Positions 11,415-22,872 of a stretch of 62,000 nt of DNA are shown here, piece by piece; the stretch's first letter is position 1; each line of letters begins with the position of its first letter. Below the pieces are notes generated by a model. It had not been told where the DNA came from, made no database searches, and saw nothing but the letters and a program-made list of their open reading frames with translations. Position numbers and translations under genes: made by a program. The stretch comes from Symbiodinium natans (taxonomy: Eukaryota > Sar > Dinophyceae > Suessiales > Symbiodiniaceae), in the NCBI GenBank assembly GCA_905221605.1, contig CAJNDS010000624.1:140001-202000 (forward strand), written 5' to 3'.

Positions 11415-11475
11415 CCCTGACCATGCCTGAGCCCTAAACCCTAAACCCTAAACCCTAAACCCTAAACCCTAAACG
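11415..11475. repeat. Telomere-like (CCCTAAA)6 tract
   Basis: Six consecutive CCCTAAA units occur at about 11430-11472. Confidence 0.9.
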
Positions 11476-11953
11476 CTGCTCTGTGGTTCCGCTGCCATCA
11501 TTCAAAGTCGATCCCTGGCTCTCCGGATCAGCAGCAGGAAGCGCAGCCTGTCGCCTATCAGCATCTAGAGTCTATAGAGTCTAGAGGCGCAGCCGCAAGG
11601 TGAGCAGAACCATTTGTTGAACTGACCTTGTGAAACACATGCTCATACCAAAGGACAGCATGCAACCAACAATGCTGCGATTACTACTATATAGCCTCTT
11701 CGCCCATGCTTAGGTCTTCGCGAAATAGGAAACACGCCATTCACCCCAGCATACCCTGTCCCCCGAGTCCCGTCCGGTGACGAAGCAACCGTCCGCGACC
11801 ACGGCAAATCACCTAGACCTGTCCCATCGAAGCCCGAAGCCCAATACAAGTCCCCCCCGCCCCTCCCTGCCCCACTACTTGCCCAAACCCCAGAACTCAC
11901 AACCCTACATAGGCCTCCCCCAAACCCGGACCCTATAAGCCCTAGCCCCATAC

Positions 11954-12070
11954 CACGGCTGTGGCCCGCGCGAGGACAGGCGAAGGTCCGCGCAGATTGG
12001 CCTCACTGATGACCGACTGCAAGGGTTTGGAACGCGAGGCTGACAGGAAAACCCAGGCATTTGCAGCGTC
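11954..12070 (-). CDS. Internal exon, unknown protein
   Basis: The minus strand is open for 39 codons between an acceptor (TTGAG before 12070) and a donor GTATGG at 11953. Both borders fall on codon boundaries (phase 0). It reads AANAWVFLSASRSKPLQ, then VISEANLRGPSPVLARATA. The upstream flank (about 12150-12075) also looks coding in another frame (EFHYISLGELYLPAVPL), which could be a neighbouring exon or a frameshift. It may be an upstream exon of the membrane protein gene, but the link is not shown. Confidence 0.5.
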
Positions 12071-12229
12071 CTCAAGCGCTGAGCGAGGGGCACCGCAGGA
12101 AGGTACAGCTCGCCCAGAGAGATGTAGTGAAATTCCTGGTCCTGCGTTTTTGCTTCGGGACCTCACGTTTACCGTAACCTACTTTGCCGTAGGGCCCCTC
12201 ATTACTGGAGCTTACTGCTGTAATTAACA

Positions 12230-12960
12230 TCTATGTCCCTGCAAAGACAAAAACATGTTCTGCAATGTTCAAGAGGCTGAGAAAAACACTGGCTCAAATC
12301 TTGACCATGAGGTAAGAATGCGACCATCTGCGGAACCCTTGCTCACAACACCCAAAACAGACAGCCCGGCTCCCCCCCTTTCCACTCACGCAAGCCCACC
12401 AATATGACATGTTAAAAGAAACCGAGACCTCCGAACCCTAAAACCTGGAAGTTCGGGAGGCCCCTACCTCGCTCGGGGGAGCAGGCGGAGGATCCTCACT
12501 GCCTGGCGCAAGGGGTACGAAGGGCTCTAGGTGTCTAGGTGAGACCCGAAAGTAGACAAGGGCTAGTGGGTTCAATCAGGGCTTGGGGCATCGGGGCTTT
12601 CGAGTGCTGTGATAATGGATTATAACTTATGGCCCAGGACACCTTCAGCTATCCCAAACGCCTGCAATCGGAGTAGGCCCATAACCCAGCCAAAACAAAC
12701 ATCGAATTCCACCCCGAAAGCGCCTACAACAACTCAATGCTTGAGCCCGAGCGGCCTGTGTCGCCGGTTCCAGCCGTAAACTCTGCACCGAATTCTGCTG
12801 CCAAGGCCTGCGGAAGACAGAGGGCTCGAGCTTCGGTTCGCAAACGGCGCTTCCAGGTGCACGGAGTTTGGAGTTAAGGGTTTGCAGTTTATTCGGGTTT
12901 AGGGTTCAACTTTGTTTCATATCATGTCGGCAACACTTGCTTGCTTGCTGCACCTCCTGC
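12230..12960. other. No gene seen
   Basis: Only short frames and scattered telomere-like strings are present. Confidence 0.4.
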
Positions 12961-13162
12961 AGTTTGCAGTACCTTGAGACATTGAAGCCGTCGGACATAT
13001 GCACTCCAACATGCTCCAACAGACAATCCTGTACCTGCGACTCACGAGCATCAAGCATTTCACAACCCTGAAACCCCAAATCCGAATACCACTGAGGCAC
13101 TGCACTAGCCTTATGATCTTCCCTTCTTGGGTCTGCGTGAACCCATCCCTGGAACTCGGAAG

Positions 13163-13288
13163 GGGTACAAAGAACTGCTTTCCTTGGAAGATTTGGAGAG
13201 GCCGCCGGGCACCGCCTCTCCTGAAAAACCTGGCGCCCGACGGCCGAAAGAAGCGCGCCTGCACCAACTCCAGCAGTCGGTCATCAAG
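13163..13288 (+). CDS. Candidate exon, charged helix
   Basis: The plus frame is open for 42 codons from an AG at 13161-13162 to AAG followed by GTGCAC at 13289, phase 0 at both ends. It reads GYKELLSLEDLERPPG and later ARLHQLQQSVIK, suggesting a charged helical protein. The antisense frame is also open, so the strand is not certain. Confidence 0.4.
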
Positions 13289-13529
13289 GTGCACCTGGGT
13301 TCTGGGTTCTTGGTAGCCCCCTACCCCTCACCTGCCCCCATACCCCCTACCTACCCCTCACCTCCTAGCCCCCCGAACCAATCACAATGAGGGTGCCCTT
13401 TGCGGGCCTGCTTACCTTACAAGGTGGACATGGTAGCGCTCAGCTGACAAGGGGGCTTCACGGCAAGGCCCAAGCTGCATCCTGAAGCATTTTAGGGCCC
13501 GATGGCAAGAGACCGCCTTCTTCCGTGGG

Positions 13530-13585
13530 TGATGATGATGATGACGATGATGACGATGACGATGACGATGGTGATGACGAAGAAC
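13530..13585. repeat. (GAT/GAC)n microsatellite
   Basis: A trinucleotide run of GAT and GAC would encode poly-Asp in one plus frame. No surrounding gene was recognised. Confidence 0.85.
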
Positions 13586-14219
13586 GACAAGCACTGTAAC
13601 GAACGCTGTCCCCTAGTTGTTTTCGTTACTTTTGCGGGACGAAACAACGTTTATAGGTACATAAGGCCTGCCAAAGACCACTCTTTGGGGGGGGGGGGGC
13701 TTGTTTTCAGGGGAGTGAAGCTGACATGACTTACCTAGGAAGGCAGACAGATCCACCCGCGAGGTTTCCGAAAAAAAAGACGGATCCCAAACAGAGATGT
13801 TGTTGCATTGTACTGGTGGTTCCCAAGCTCGTTTGTGACTCCGTGTACAGCTTTTGGGCACGTTCGCATGGCAAAAGGCTTGCCAGTGGTTTTAAGGACG
13901 TTCTTATCCCCCCCTCCCCCCTCCAATGCGTATACCCTAAACGCTAAACCCTAAACCCTAAACCCTCTTATCACTTCCCCAAGCCTCCCAACATTCAAAA
14001 GCGATGCACCGACCCTGGGCATGAGCGCAAGTTCGGGCTTGAAGACCGCTTCTTCTTACTGGGAATAAAGCAGGTGGCTTTTGTTGCTGAAGGGGGTTTA
14101 GAAGGAATCTTCTCCCTAGAAACCAGGTAGAAGGGTACTGGGCATCCTCGCAGTGTCAGAACTTCACAAAAGGTTCAGGGGTCAGGGCCCATGGGGCCCT
14201 CTGATGGGAGTGGGGTTGC

Positions 14220-14530
14220 GCCATGAGAGCCTCCAAAGGCCCTGAGCCTCCAGAACCTTCACTACAGTGCCCCTTCCGCTGCGCTGCAGCTGCGGCGCAC
14301 GCACGTGCGGCTCGTCAAGCAGCTCCTCATCCACAGCTCGGGTTCAGATTTTCGTGTTTGGGAGCGGGGAGGGATGAAACACATGGAATAAGGATCAACA
14401 GGCTTGTGCCATGGGGGCGCAGGGTAGGGCTGAAGTTTAAGGGTTGGGTTGAGGGTTCAAAGGCTGCTCGTAATACATCCCAGTGCCTGAGCCGACGGGT
14501 CCACGCCGACCTGCTGAAAGGGCCATAACA
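14220..14530 (+). CDS. Weak exon candidate
   Basis: Within 14263-14340 one plus frame reads LQLRRTHVRLVKQLLIH, which is helix-like. There is no clear acceptor and the border is unknown. The rest of this interval shows nothing. Confidence 0.25.
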
Positions 14531-15399
14531 TGACAAACAAAAACGAAGATAAACAAGATGCGATATGAGGAGCAGTAGTACTCGCAATTAGTAGTATGAT
14601 GAAGAAGAATACATCCATACGAAGGCGGGGGGGAAATTATTCAAGGGCACAAAGGCGGACTTTGGGGCAAGGGTATCGTTTTTGGTGGTATCGCTTCGCT
14701 AGGCAGCTGCGCTGTCCCTTGAAAAAGTGGCTGTCGCTCCACAAAGCGCAGGCATGTTCCCTTATCTTACCGAGCTGCTGGTTGAGGGTTTTTATGGTTT
14801 CGGGATGACTTCAAGCGATGCCTCTAAGCGTTTCAGGAGGTTCGGGCTTGCAGGGGTTCAGGGGGCTCAGGGAAAATCATCGGAGTGCTTCTCTGCACGG
14901 ATGCTGACCTGGCGCTAGGCGATGCATTTTTGCCCGGAAGTGGCCCTTTAACCCCAAGCTCCAAATTTGTTGATCTGAGAGGACGGCCTGACAGATGCCC
15001 GACTTGGCACTTCCCCGAAAAGTTGAGGGTTTAGGGCTTAGGATTCCGGAGCCCGAACCTCCTGAACCGCCCTAGAAGATGTGAACTTGTCACCCCCAAA
15101 GCGCGAAAGCTTTGGGGTATAGGGCTTGGGGGTTTACACCTGTTGCTGCGCACTTCAACTAGATCAGATACACATGGGCGTGCTGCACTTAGTGTCGGCA
15201 CGCGTACAGATGCATCACATGTAACATGGAGCAACCTATTGTTTAACCCCAATATACAACTTAACTTGAGCATTAAGAGTGGTTGGACTTCAAAGCCTCG
15301 TGTAGACCGGGAGAGTGACCGTTTGGGGCCCAGGCCGCGTCTCCGACCGCGGCTCGGAGGGACTCCCAGCCAGGGGGCTCCCGGGGCCTTGGTGCCATT

Positions 15400-15484
15400 G
15401 AGGTTTAGGAGTTTAGGAGTTTAGGAGTTTAGGAGTTAGGAGTTTAGGAGTTTAGGAGATTCGGAGATTCGGAGATTCGGAGGC
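15400..15484. repeat. Period-9 array derived from telomere-like sequence
   Basis: About seven copies of GAGTTTAGG are followed by three copies of GAGATTCGG. Both are 9-bp units, and the first contains TTTAGG. Confidence 0.9.
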
Positions 15485-15489
15485 TCAGG

Positions 15490-17185
15490 TTGAGTGGGGT
15501 GCACCGGAAAATCATTCATTTTGAGGGTCTTAGGACTTCAGGGCGAAAACCTGAAGGACTTTGAGGTTTCAAGGCTTTGGGCTGTAGCAGTGCTTCGGGC
15601 CGTTCAGGGCTCGAGGTTTGAATCTTAGGGTTAGCGCCCTCTACCCTAACCTCCAATCCTCAGTCTTCATGATCACATATCGGAAGGAGGGAGAATAATA
15701 GCCTCCCCTTACCAAACCTCCCCAAGCACTTTTGCATATCCTTCTGATATTTACAAGGTTCCTGTGTTGTACTTGGGTACCCTGAACCCTCGTGACCTGT
15801 TTTGAGTGCAGTTTGGGTCTCAAATCCATAGATGCATGTGGTGGAAGGTTTACCCTAAGCCCGGAATCACCCGGTCTTACTTATCTACCCGCTGTAGAAA
15901 CAAAAAAACATGTCTGGGGATGTTGCGTTGACTATTTTCGCCGCTGTCTGAGGCCGCTTTGGTTCTTTTGCTGGCCACCTAAAGGCTTCAGGCTTTAAAC
16001 GCCTCGTTTTAGCCCAAAGAGGCAGGACGATTCGGTTTACTAGGTTTCTTTGAGTCAACAAGTAAGAAACCCTAAACCCTAAACCCCAAAGTACTGCAGA
16101 TCAAACTAAATAGCTCCTGGAAGATTGGAGTGCGAAGTCCTGAACCCACAGCCCGAACTTCCTGGGGCCCGCTCGGACAGTACTGGCATGCTTCCAGGCA
16201 CAGCTGTGGGACCTAGTGCTTCAGGACCTATCAACGTCATGGACCTTCACAGACCCTGCGACTGTTGTAGCATAATATGCTGCACTAGCTCACTAGCTGC
16301 TGCTTGAGTTGGCAGTGCAGTCTTTGTCATGCACTGGCTTTAACGCAAATGATTTCATGCTTCGTTAGACCTGCCTCTCGACAAAGCGTTGACAAGGGCA
16401 CTGTGCAGGCGTCTCTCATTGCGCCTCGGCCTTCAATTCAGAGCCCGAAATCCTTAAGAAAACCCTAAGACACCAATTTCCTGCAGCACCCTGCGGAGCC
16501 ATTAGCGAACGTGAACACAGGAAGAACCGAGGACCCAACCGCCAGGACCTGCACAACTGTCACTGTTTGGATTCTGGGTTCAGGGTTTATGTCAGGGTTC
16601 TGATCCTTGGCGAGGGGGTGTAGAGAAACAAAAGAAGCGGCGCATCACCCAGACTTTTTGCCTTGGGAAGGCCATGAAAGGGGATTGGCTCAGGAGTCAG
16701 GCCAAGACTTGATGCTTGCAGAGAGGCTTACGGCGGTTGCTCTAAGTTATGGTCCACCCCACGGGAGGCCCCCTGTATGAACCCTAAAGTTAGAGCAAGC
16801 ACCTTGGGTGGCTTGGGGTTCCAATTGCAGGATCTTCAGCGGCAAGGTTCAAGGTGGGCCGACACGGGAAACCCGAAGCCCTAAACCCCCTTTACACCGA
16901 AGCTCCCAGAAAACCGATAAGGTCTATATAAACCTATAACCCCCCCCAAAAAAAATCTATATTCTAAACCCTAAACCCTCACCATGATACTGAACCCTAG
17001 AACCCCAACAAAACATACAACAGCCCCCAAGGAGGGCGGGATGTAACCACGTCAAGGGGGTGTAACTTGTAACCACGCCCAGTTTTTTTGTTACCACGGC
17101 CCGCGTTTCAGTGTTTACCATGACAAGCAGTATGCTCGCCTGTTTTCCGCAAGTCCAGGAGCCGCAACTGCACTAGGTTCGCTTG
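15490..17185. other. Gene-poor stretch
   Basis: No convincing gene was seen. Telomere-like CCCTAAA pairs occur at about 16067-16085 and 16968-16980. At 17035-17130 the strings GTAACCACG and GTTACCACGG recur shortly before the hairpin array. Confidence 0.4.
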
Positions 17186-17189
17186 AAAA

Positions 17190-18260
17190 GGGACGGGCAG
17201 GTAAACAGATTAGCTTCCCTGGCAACTCCCTGGTCTGTTTACGGCCTGGCTTGCCTGGGAGGCAATTAGTAGGCCTTGGCGACCTTTAAAAGGACCTTCT
17301 AAGGAGCTCCTCGCAGCTTCTGGGGCCGAGGAGGGACGGTAAACAGACTAGCTTCCTGGCGGCTGCCTAGTCTGTTTACGGCCTGGCCTGGCTGGGAGGC
17401 AATTAGTAATTAGTAGACCTTCAAAAGGACCGTCTAAGGAGCTTTGGGGCCGAGAAGGGACGGTAAACAGACTAGCTTCCCTGGCAGCTCCCTAGTCTGT
17501 TTACGCCCTGGCTGGCTGAGAGGCAATTAGTTGGCCTTGGAGACCTTCAAAAGGAACTTGTAAGGAGCTCCGAGAAGGGACGGTAAACAGACTAGCTTCC
17601 CTGGCAGCTCTCTAGTCTGTTTACGGTCTGGCCTGGCTGGGACGCAATTAGTAGGCCTTGGAGACCTTCAATTCTAAGGAGTTTCTCGAAGCTTCTGGGG
17701 CCGAGACGGGACGGTAAACAGACCAGCTTCCCTGGCAGCTGCCTAGTCTGTTTACGGCCTGAGCTGGTTTTGGAGACCTTCAAACGGATCTTCCTGAGCC
17801 GAGAAGGGACGGTAAACAGACTAGCTTCCCTGGCAGCTGCCTAGTCTGTTTACGGCCTGGCCTGGCTGGGAGGCAATTAGTAGACCTTGGAGACCTTCAA
17901 AAGGACCTGCTAAGGAGCCTCGCGAAGTTTCTGGGGCCGAGAAGGGACGGTAAACAGACTAGCTTCCCTGGCAGCTCCCTAGTCTGTTTACGGCCTGGCC
18001 TTGGGAGACCTTCGAAAGGACCTTCTAAAGAGCTTTGGGGCCGAGAAGAGACGGTAAACAGACTAGCTTCCCTGGCAGCTCCCTCGTCTGTTTACGGCCT
18101 GGCCTGGCTGGGAGGCAATTAGTAATTAGTAGGCCTTGGAGACCTTCAAAAGGACCTTCTGAGGAGCTTTGGGGCCGAGAAGGGACGGTAAACAGACTGG
18201 CTTCCTTGGCAGCTCCCTAGTCTGTTTACGGACTGGCCTGCCTGGGAGGCAACTATATAG
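17190..18260. repeat. Array of nine hairpin units
   Basis: Nine copies of a 41-42 bp inverted repeat occur at 17201-17242, 17339-17379, 17463-17504, 17583-17624, 17714-17755, 17812-17853, 17950-17991, 18054-18095 and 18188-18229. Each has arms GTAAACAGACTAG and CTAGTCTGTTTAC around a loop of about 16 bases (CTTCCCTGGCAGCTCC). Start-to-start spacing is 138, 124, 120, 131, 98, 138, 104 and 134. The sequence between hairpins is also repeated, with GGAGGCAATTAGTAGGCC, CTTCAAAAGGACCTTCTAAG and GGGGCCGAGAAGGGAC as conserved pieces, so whole units of about 100-138 bp have been amplified. Substitutions in the arms mostly keep a G-T or Watson-Crick pair. It could be an amplified foldback element or a cluster of structured small RNAs. 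Confidence 0.95.
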
Positions 18261-18419
18261 AAGTAAGGCCAAGTGGCTGCAGTGCGTGTCCTCCATAAGA
18301 ACTGACTCTTGTCATGTTGACCTATAACGGGCTTGTCCCTGTAACGCATGGTCTGTGTCACTGTAACCCAAATCCTGTCACGGTTACATACATGGCATAT
18401 ATGCCCCTAGCCCCCAAGT

Positions 18420-18515
18420 TACTAAGTTCAGAGAGCCCTAAACAACCACCCTAGCCCTAAACCCTCAACCATAAACCCCAGACCCCAAACCCCAAACCCT
18501 AAACCCTCAAACGCT
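18420..18515. repeat. Degenerate CCCTAAA tract
   Basis: The tract is a mixture of CCCTAAA, CCCCAAA and CCCTCAA units. Confidence 0.8.
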
Positions 18516-18649
18516 GGGCTGTGGCCACCTGCCGCAGGGAAGCCGCCTCGCCCTGAGCAGGAATCATGCCAGATCATGTGCTTCCGGAGCAAGACCCCCT
18601 GCACAACCCTCCAGTAACCGATAGCAACTGTCGTCTAACAACCGAGAAG

Positions 18650-19080
18650 CAGCGCAGTAGAAGTAGAAGCGCAAGCAGAGACCAGAACCAGAAGTTGAGG
18701 TAATTAAACTGTAGTAGCAGAAGTGGTAGTGTTGTGGCGGTGGTAACTGGTAGTACTAGTGATAGTGGTCAGTAGCTTGTCGTTAGTAGTAGTTGTTGCA
18801 GCAGGAGTAGGAATAGGCATCAGAGTAGCAGCAGCAGAGGCGGCAGTAGAAACTGAAACGGCAATCGTAATCGTAGTAATGGTAGACATAGTCTGTGCAG
18901 TCATAGTCATCCTTAGTTCGCAGCTTGTAGATAGCATAATACTTCGCATTTTCCAACCATCGCTCGTACTTAGTACTTCGTCATGATTAGGAACTAATAA
19001 CAGCTCAAAGTAGCAAAAATTATGCCAGCAAAGTAGAAGCAATAGCATCAACACCAGCAAGTACTGCTAGCAAGAGTAGC
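18650..19080. repeat. Trinucleotide-rich low-complexity region
   Basis: The stretch is dominated by GTA, GCA and AGT triplets (for example GTAGTAGTTGTTGCAGCAG). The hydrophobic frame across it is a by-product of composition. Confidence 0.6.
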
Positions 19081-19179
19081 AGCAAAGATGTCAAAAAAGG
19101 CTTGACTTCTGCTGATGTCGTCGTTGTAAAAGGCACCAAGCCCAAGTGAAGAGTTGCAACAGTGACAAGTACCACGGAA

Positions 19180-19395
19180 AGATTTCTGCCCGTGCTCTAT
19201 GCGTCAAAGCTTCGGAGTGAAAAACCGGTCATGATCAAGGCACTTTGCACGATCAGAACACATCGGGACACTGCGCTGTGGCCTGCTTGGCTACCAGCTC
19301 GCTCATTTTCAGCATCGCGGTGCTCAACTGAAACAGCCTCGGCAAGGATCTGCAAGCTGTTGAGCCTTCTGGGGTGGTCGCAAAACCATCTTCTC
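19180..19395 (-). CDS. Candidate exon, frame uncertain
   Basis: Two minus frames are open over the same bases. One follows a good acceptor (GTTTCAG) and reads AMLKMSELVAKQATAQCP to TGA. The other is open for more than 60 codons and contains NSLQILAEAVSVEHRD. One is probably real, but I cannot decide which. Confidence 0.35.
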
Positions 19396-19627
19396 TAACC
19401 TCAACATGCCAATCTAACATGTTATCTGGGTTTAGGGTTTAGGACGCAATCGGTAGAGCTTCTGAAAACAAAACCCCAACGCCATACAAAGCCTCTACAT
19501 CCCACCGTGAACGATACCAGGGCTACCCTATAATACCCTATAGACCGCAAAACCCGATACTGCACGTCCCTCTTGGCCTACGTCAGAGGACAACGTTTAA
19601 CATCTGCAGTACTTCCTAAAGTATCGA

Positions 19628-19836
19628 CCCTAAACCCTAAACCCTAAACCCCAAACCCTAAACCCTAAACCCTAACGAAAGTGAAAGGAACAGATCCACA
19701 GGAGACTGCAGACGTAAGATTGCTTGTGATGCCCAGGTGCTGCCGCCGGGCCGGCGGCCGTCCCAGGCAGCCCATGGACTGAAGGAAGCTTAGGGTTTAG
19801 GGTTTAGGGTTTAGGGTTTAGGGTTTAGGGTTTAGG
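19628..19836. repeat. Telomere-like tracts in opposite orientation
   Basis: About seven CCCTAAA-type units at 19628-19675 face about seven TTTAGGG units at 19790-19836, across 115 bp of unique sequence. Confidence 0.9.
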
Positions 19837-20033
19837 TTCTTGAAGAACTTTAGGGGCGTCGAGGGCTCCAGGGGCCTACCGTAGGGATTTGCAGGATTTT
19901 TGTCAGTAGGCGATTCTGGAGATTGCATTTTTGGAGAGCTTGCGAACTGAAGTTAAAGCTCAAAGACATCTGCACGATCAAATCCAGGCGCAAATCGAAA
20001 CCCTGAACCTCAAAACTCCTCTCTTCCTAAACC

Positions 20034-20418
20034 CTAAACCCTAAATTCAAGCTTGTGAGTCGCTCCCTGGCCTCCTCTTCTTCTACCTGGCCGTGTGGCT
20101 AAATGCTTGGGGGTTTTGAGGTCAATGGCGGCAGGCGTCTTTTGGCCCTTAAGGATGTAGGGCCTTGCCGCAGGGTCTTCCAGGACGCTTTCGCGTGGGT
20201 TGATTGCTCTGCAACACATGAACTGAGTCAGTTCAACTGAACGAGCATGACGACAGTGGTTTGCAGAATGCAGCGGGGGGAACGACCATCTTGCACCTTG
20301 AAGCGACACTCAGATGAGCAACAGCAACATCAACAATAAAAACGAACACGACAAAGACAGCAAGAGGCAAACCCGACAACAGCCCCGAGCTCCGATCCTG
20401 CTTTGACAGCTCAGTCAC
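20034..20418 (-). CDS. Candidate exons with a hydrophobic N-terminus
   Basis: From an ATG at 20418 the minus strand reads MTELSKQDRSSG, then a hydrophobic stretch LPLAVFVVFVFIVDVAVA that could be a signal anchor. A second minus frame (20309-20034) reads ILKGQKTPAAIDLKTPK and ends at a telomere-like tract. How they join is unclear. Confidence 0.3.
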
Positions 20419-20854
20419 TAACCAGGATGCGCTGCCCAGGGCGGATCGGGCATCAGGTCTTCAGGCTTCAAGAACCGAGATTTAAGTTTCTGGGTTGTAG
20501 TTCAGTTGAGTAGCTCTGAACTGTATATATATATATGTATGTATATAAGTCACTTGTGTTGGCCTCAGGAGCTCGGATTAGGGAGCCATGCGCGAAGTTT
20601 TGATGACGCAACAGCCCGCTTGTGGAGCGCTGAATCGATGGGGGTGACAACTTGCCCACACCCCTCCCCCCTCCCTCCACCGAAGCTGGGAATCAACATC
20701 GCGGGTGGGGGGTTTCAGGGCCTAGGGCCCTCTGTACCCTCAGCTGCCCTTTATAGTTCTGAACTCATGGAAGCCAAAGCCACTCTTGTGCGGCCAATCG
20801 CCGAACCCTACACCCGAACGTCTTTAAAAAAACCACTGCCGCGGCTGGAGCCCA

Positions 20855-20940
20855 TCAGCTGTCTTTCGACTTCGGGCCCATCTCCTTGTCGTACGCTTCG
20901 TGAAGCTCACTCAGCGTCCCGAGCTTGATGCCTCTCTGCG
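20855..20940 (-). CDS. C-terminal exon
   Basis: The minus strand reads GIKLGTLSELHEAYDKEMGP and ends at TGA (20857-20855). The texture is clearly protein-like (charged amphipathic helix). It probably follows the exon at 20995-21150. Confidence 0.55.
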
Positions 20941-20994
20941 AGAGTGGTGTGTTTCTTTGGGGCTTTGGTACCCCCTGGGCCCTCATCCCTTCTT

Positions 20995-21155
20995 TCATGC
21001 ATGGAGTGTAAGCGCCGCCAGCATCTTTGCAACCTCTCGCAACGTTTCGAAAACAAGCGCGTGCAGAATGACAACCCGGATGCGGCCCCCACCGTGCCTG
21101 AGCTGAGAATCTGCGGAAGCGCTGCTTCCAAGGTCGATGCCGTGTGCCTCAAATC
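20995..21155 (-). CDS. Exon abutting the 9-bp array
   Basis: The minus frame reads GIDLGSSASADSQLRH, then RIRVVILHALVFETLREVAK and AALTLH, before a possible GC donor GCATGA at about 21000. Upstream the same frame runs straight into the 9-bp array, where it becomes a GFI repeat, so the true 5' border lies somewhere before the array. A plus frame over the same bases is also open (NLSQRFENKRVQND), so the strand is likely but not certain. Confidence 0.45.
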
Positions 21156-21162
21156 CGCGGTC

Positions 21163-22054
21163 CCTAAACCCTATAAACCCTATAAACCCTATAAACCCTA
21201 TAAACCCTATAAACCCTATAAACCCTACAAACCCTATAAACCCTATAAACCCTATAAACCCTATAAACCCTATAAACCCTATAAACCCTATAAACCCTAT
21301 AAACCCTATAAACCCTATAAACCCTATAAAGCCTATAAAGCCTATAAAGCCTATAAACCCTATAAAGCCTATAAAGCCTATAAACCCTATAAACCCTATA
21401 AACCCTATAAAGCCTATAAAGCCTATAAAGCCTATAAACCCTATAAACCCTATAAACCCTATAAACCCTGTAAAGCCTATAAAGCCTATAAAGCCTATAA
21501 AGCCTATAAAGCCTATAAAGCCTATAAACCCTATAAACCCTATAAACCCTATAAACCCTATAAACCCTATAAACCCTATAAAGCCTATAAAGCCTATAAA
21601 GCCTATAAAGCCTATAAACCCTATAAACCCTATAAACCCTATAAACCCTATAAAGATAAACCCTATAAACCCTATAAACCCTATAAACCCTATAAACCCT
21701 ATAAACCCTATAAACCCTGTAAAGCCTATAAAGCCTATAAAGCCTATAAACCCTATAAACCCTATAAACCCTGTAAAGCCTATAAAGCCTATAAAGCCTA
21801 TAAACCCTATAAAGCCTATAAAGCCTATAAAGCCTATAAACCCTATAAAGCCTATAAACCCTATAAACCCTATAAAGCCTATAAAGCCTATAAAGCCTAT
21901 AAAGCCTATAAAGCCTATAAACCCTATAAACCCTATAAACCCTATAAAGCCTATAAAGCCTATAAAGCCTATAAAGCCTATAAAGCCTATAAACCCTATA
22001 AACCCTATAAACCCTGTAAACCCTATAAACCCTATAAAGCCTATAAACCCTAAA
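21163..22054. repeat. About 98 copies of a 9-bp unit, CCCTATAAA
   Basis: The unit CCCTATAAA (minus: TTTATAGGG, i.e. the TTTAGGG repeat with TA inserted) is tandemly repeated for about 890 bp. Variants GCCTATAAA, CCCTGTAAA and one CCCTACAAA occur in blocks, and one partial unit (GATAAA) sits at about 21653. Because 9 is a multiple of 3 and the unit has no stop, several frames on both strands are open (KPY, NPI and GFI repeats). These are not treated as genes. Confidence 0.97.
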
Positions 22055-22162
22055 CCCGTTGTGTCAGGGTTTGCTACGACTTCGGGGCACCTGCTCCGAT
22101 TCCCCGATGCAGGGAGGCATGCGCCAAGCACTTCCTTCCATGTCGGGTTTCCGAGTGCCAGC

Positions 22163-22210
22163 TTAACCCTAAACCCTAAACCCTAAACCCTAAACCCTAA
22201 ACCCTAAACC
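22163..22210. repeat. Telomere-like (CCCTAAA)6 tract
   Basis: Six near-perfect CCCTAAA units lie just downstream of the 9-bp array. Confidence 0.9.
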
Positions 22211-22379
22211 TAACGTCCAAGGAGCCATCTGTCGTGAACCACAATGATGGCCCCGGGGCGCACGCGCCACCTGCACAACATTCACCAAGGCAGGGCGCAC
22301 AACTTCACGTGTGGATAGTTCGACTTCCGCAGGGCGAATGCTGAACGTTATTTTCTGTAGGCGAGTTATTCACACTACT

Positions 22380-22400
22380 ATTATATATATATATATATCT
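22380..22400. repeat. (TA)n microsatellite
   Basis: Alternating TATATA runs into TATC units and then an AT-rich stretch to about 22450. Confidence 0.8.
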
Positions 22401-22872
22401 ATCTATCTATTTGTTTATTTATATTTATACTGCTGCTTTTTTAAATATACTATAAAGCTAAAGGCTTTTGAGGGCTCACGCCGACTGAAACCGCAGTAGA
22501 CCTACATCCCTTGCCTTAAGTACCAGCTGTTGATGAAGCGAGTGATGGAGGCCACGTCGTGCCTTGGTTGTAGAGAAGTAATATAGGGGGCCTGTTGAGA
22601 AAGTATAGGTTTGTTTCCGGGCTGCGGTCAGTACCGTTCTTATCCATCACACGAATATTCTCAGTACGTTTCTTACTGATGCAAACATTGTTATTTCATG
22701 ACTTTGTGGGAGCTTGAAAGGACAATGGTAAATAGTTTTACACCCCCATAAAGCTCCTACAGTCTTGAATGGAGTCTAGGTTTAGGACAATCGCCGAAGC
22801 CGCAGCTGGGTCTACTCCAACCAAGACGCTGCAATCAAAGGAGCACGCGGGGTCCATAAACGCCCTTCTGTT

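Noticed and set aside
17190-18260. CRISPR-like repeat and spacer layout
   Set aside because: The intervening sequences are themselves repeated, the palindrome is long and the context is eukaryotic. No cas genes are present.
18704-19060. Open frames on both strands in the GTA/GCA triplet-rich region
   Set aside because: Low-complexity composition explains the openness and the apparent hydrophobicity.
20944-22186. Frames of about 350-378 codons on both strands (KPY, NPI, GFI repeats)
   Set aside because: They are translations of the 9-bp array, which has no stop in several frames. Length is no evidence of coding.
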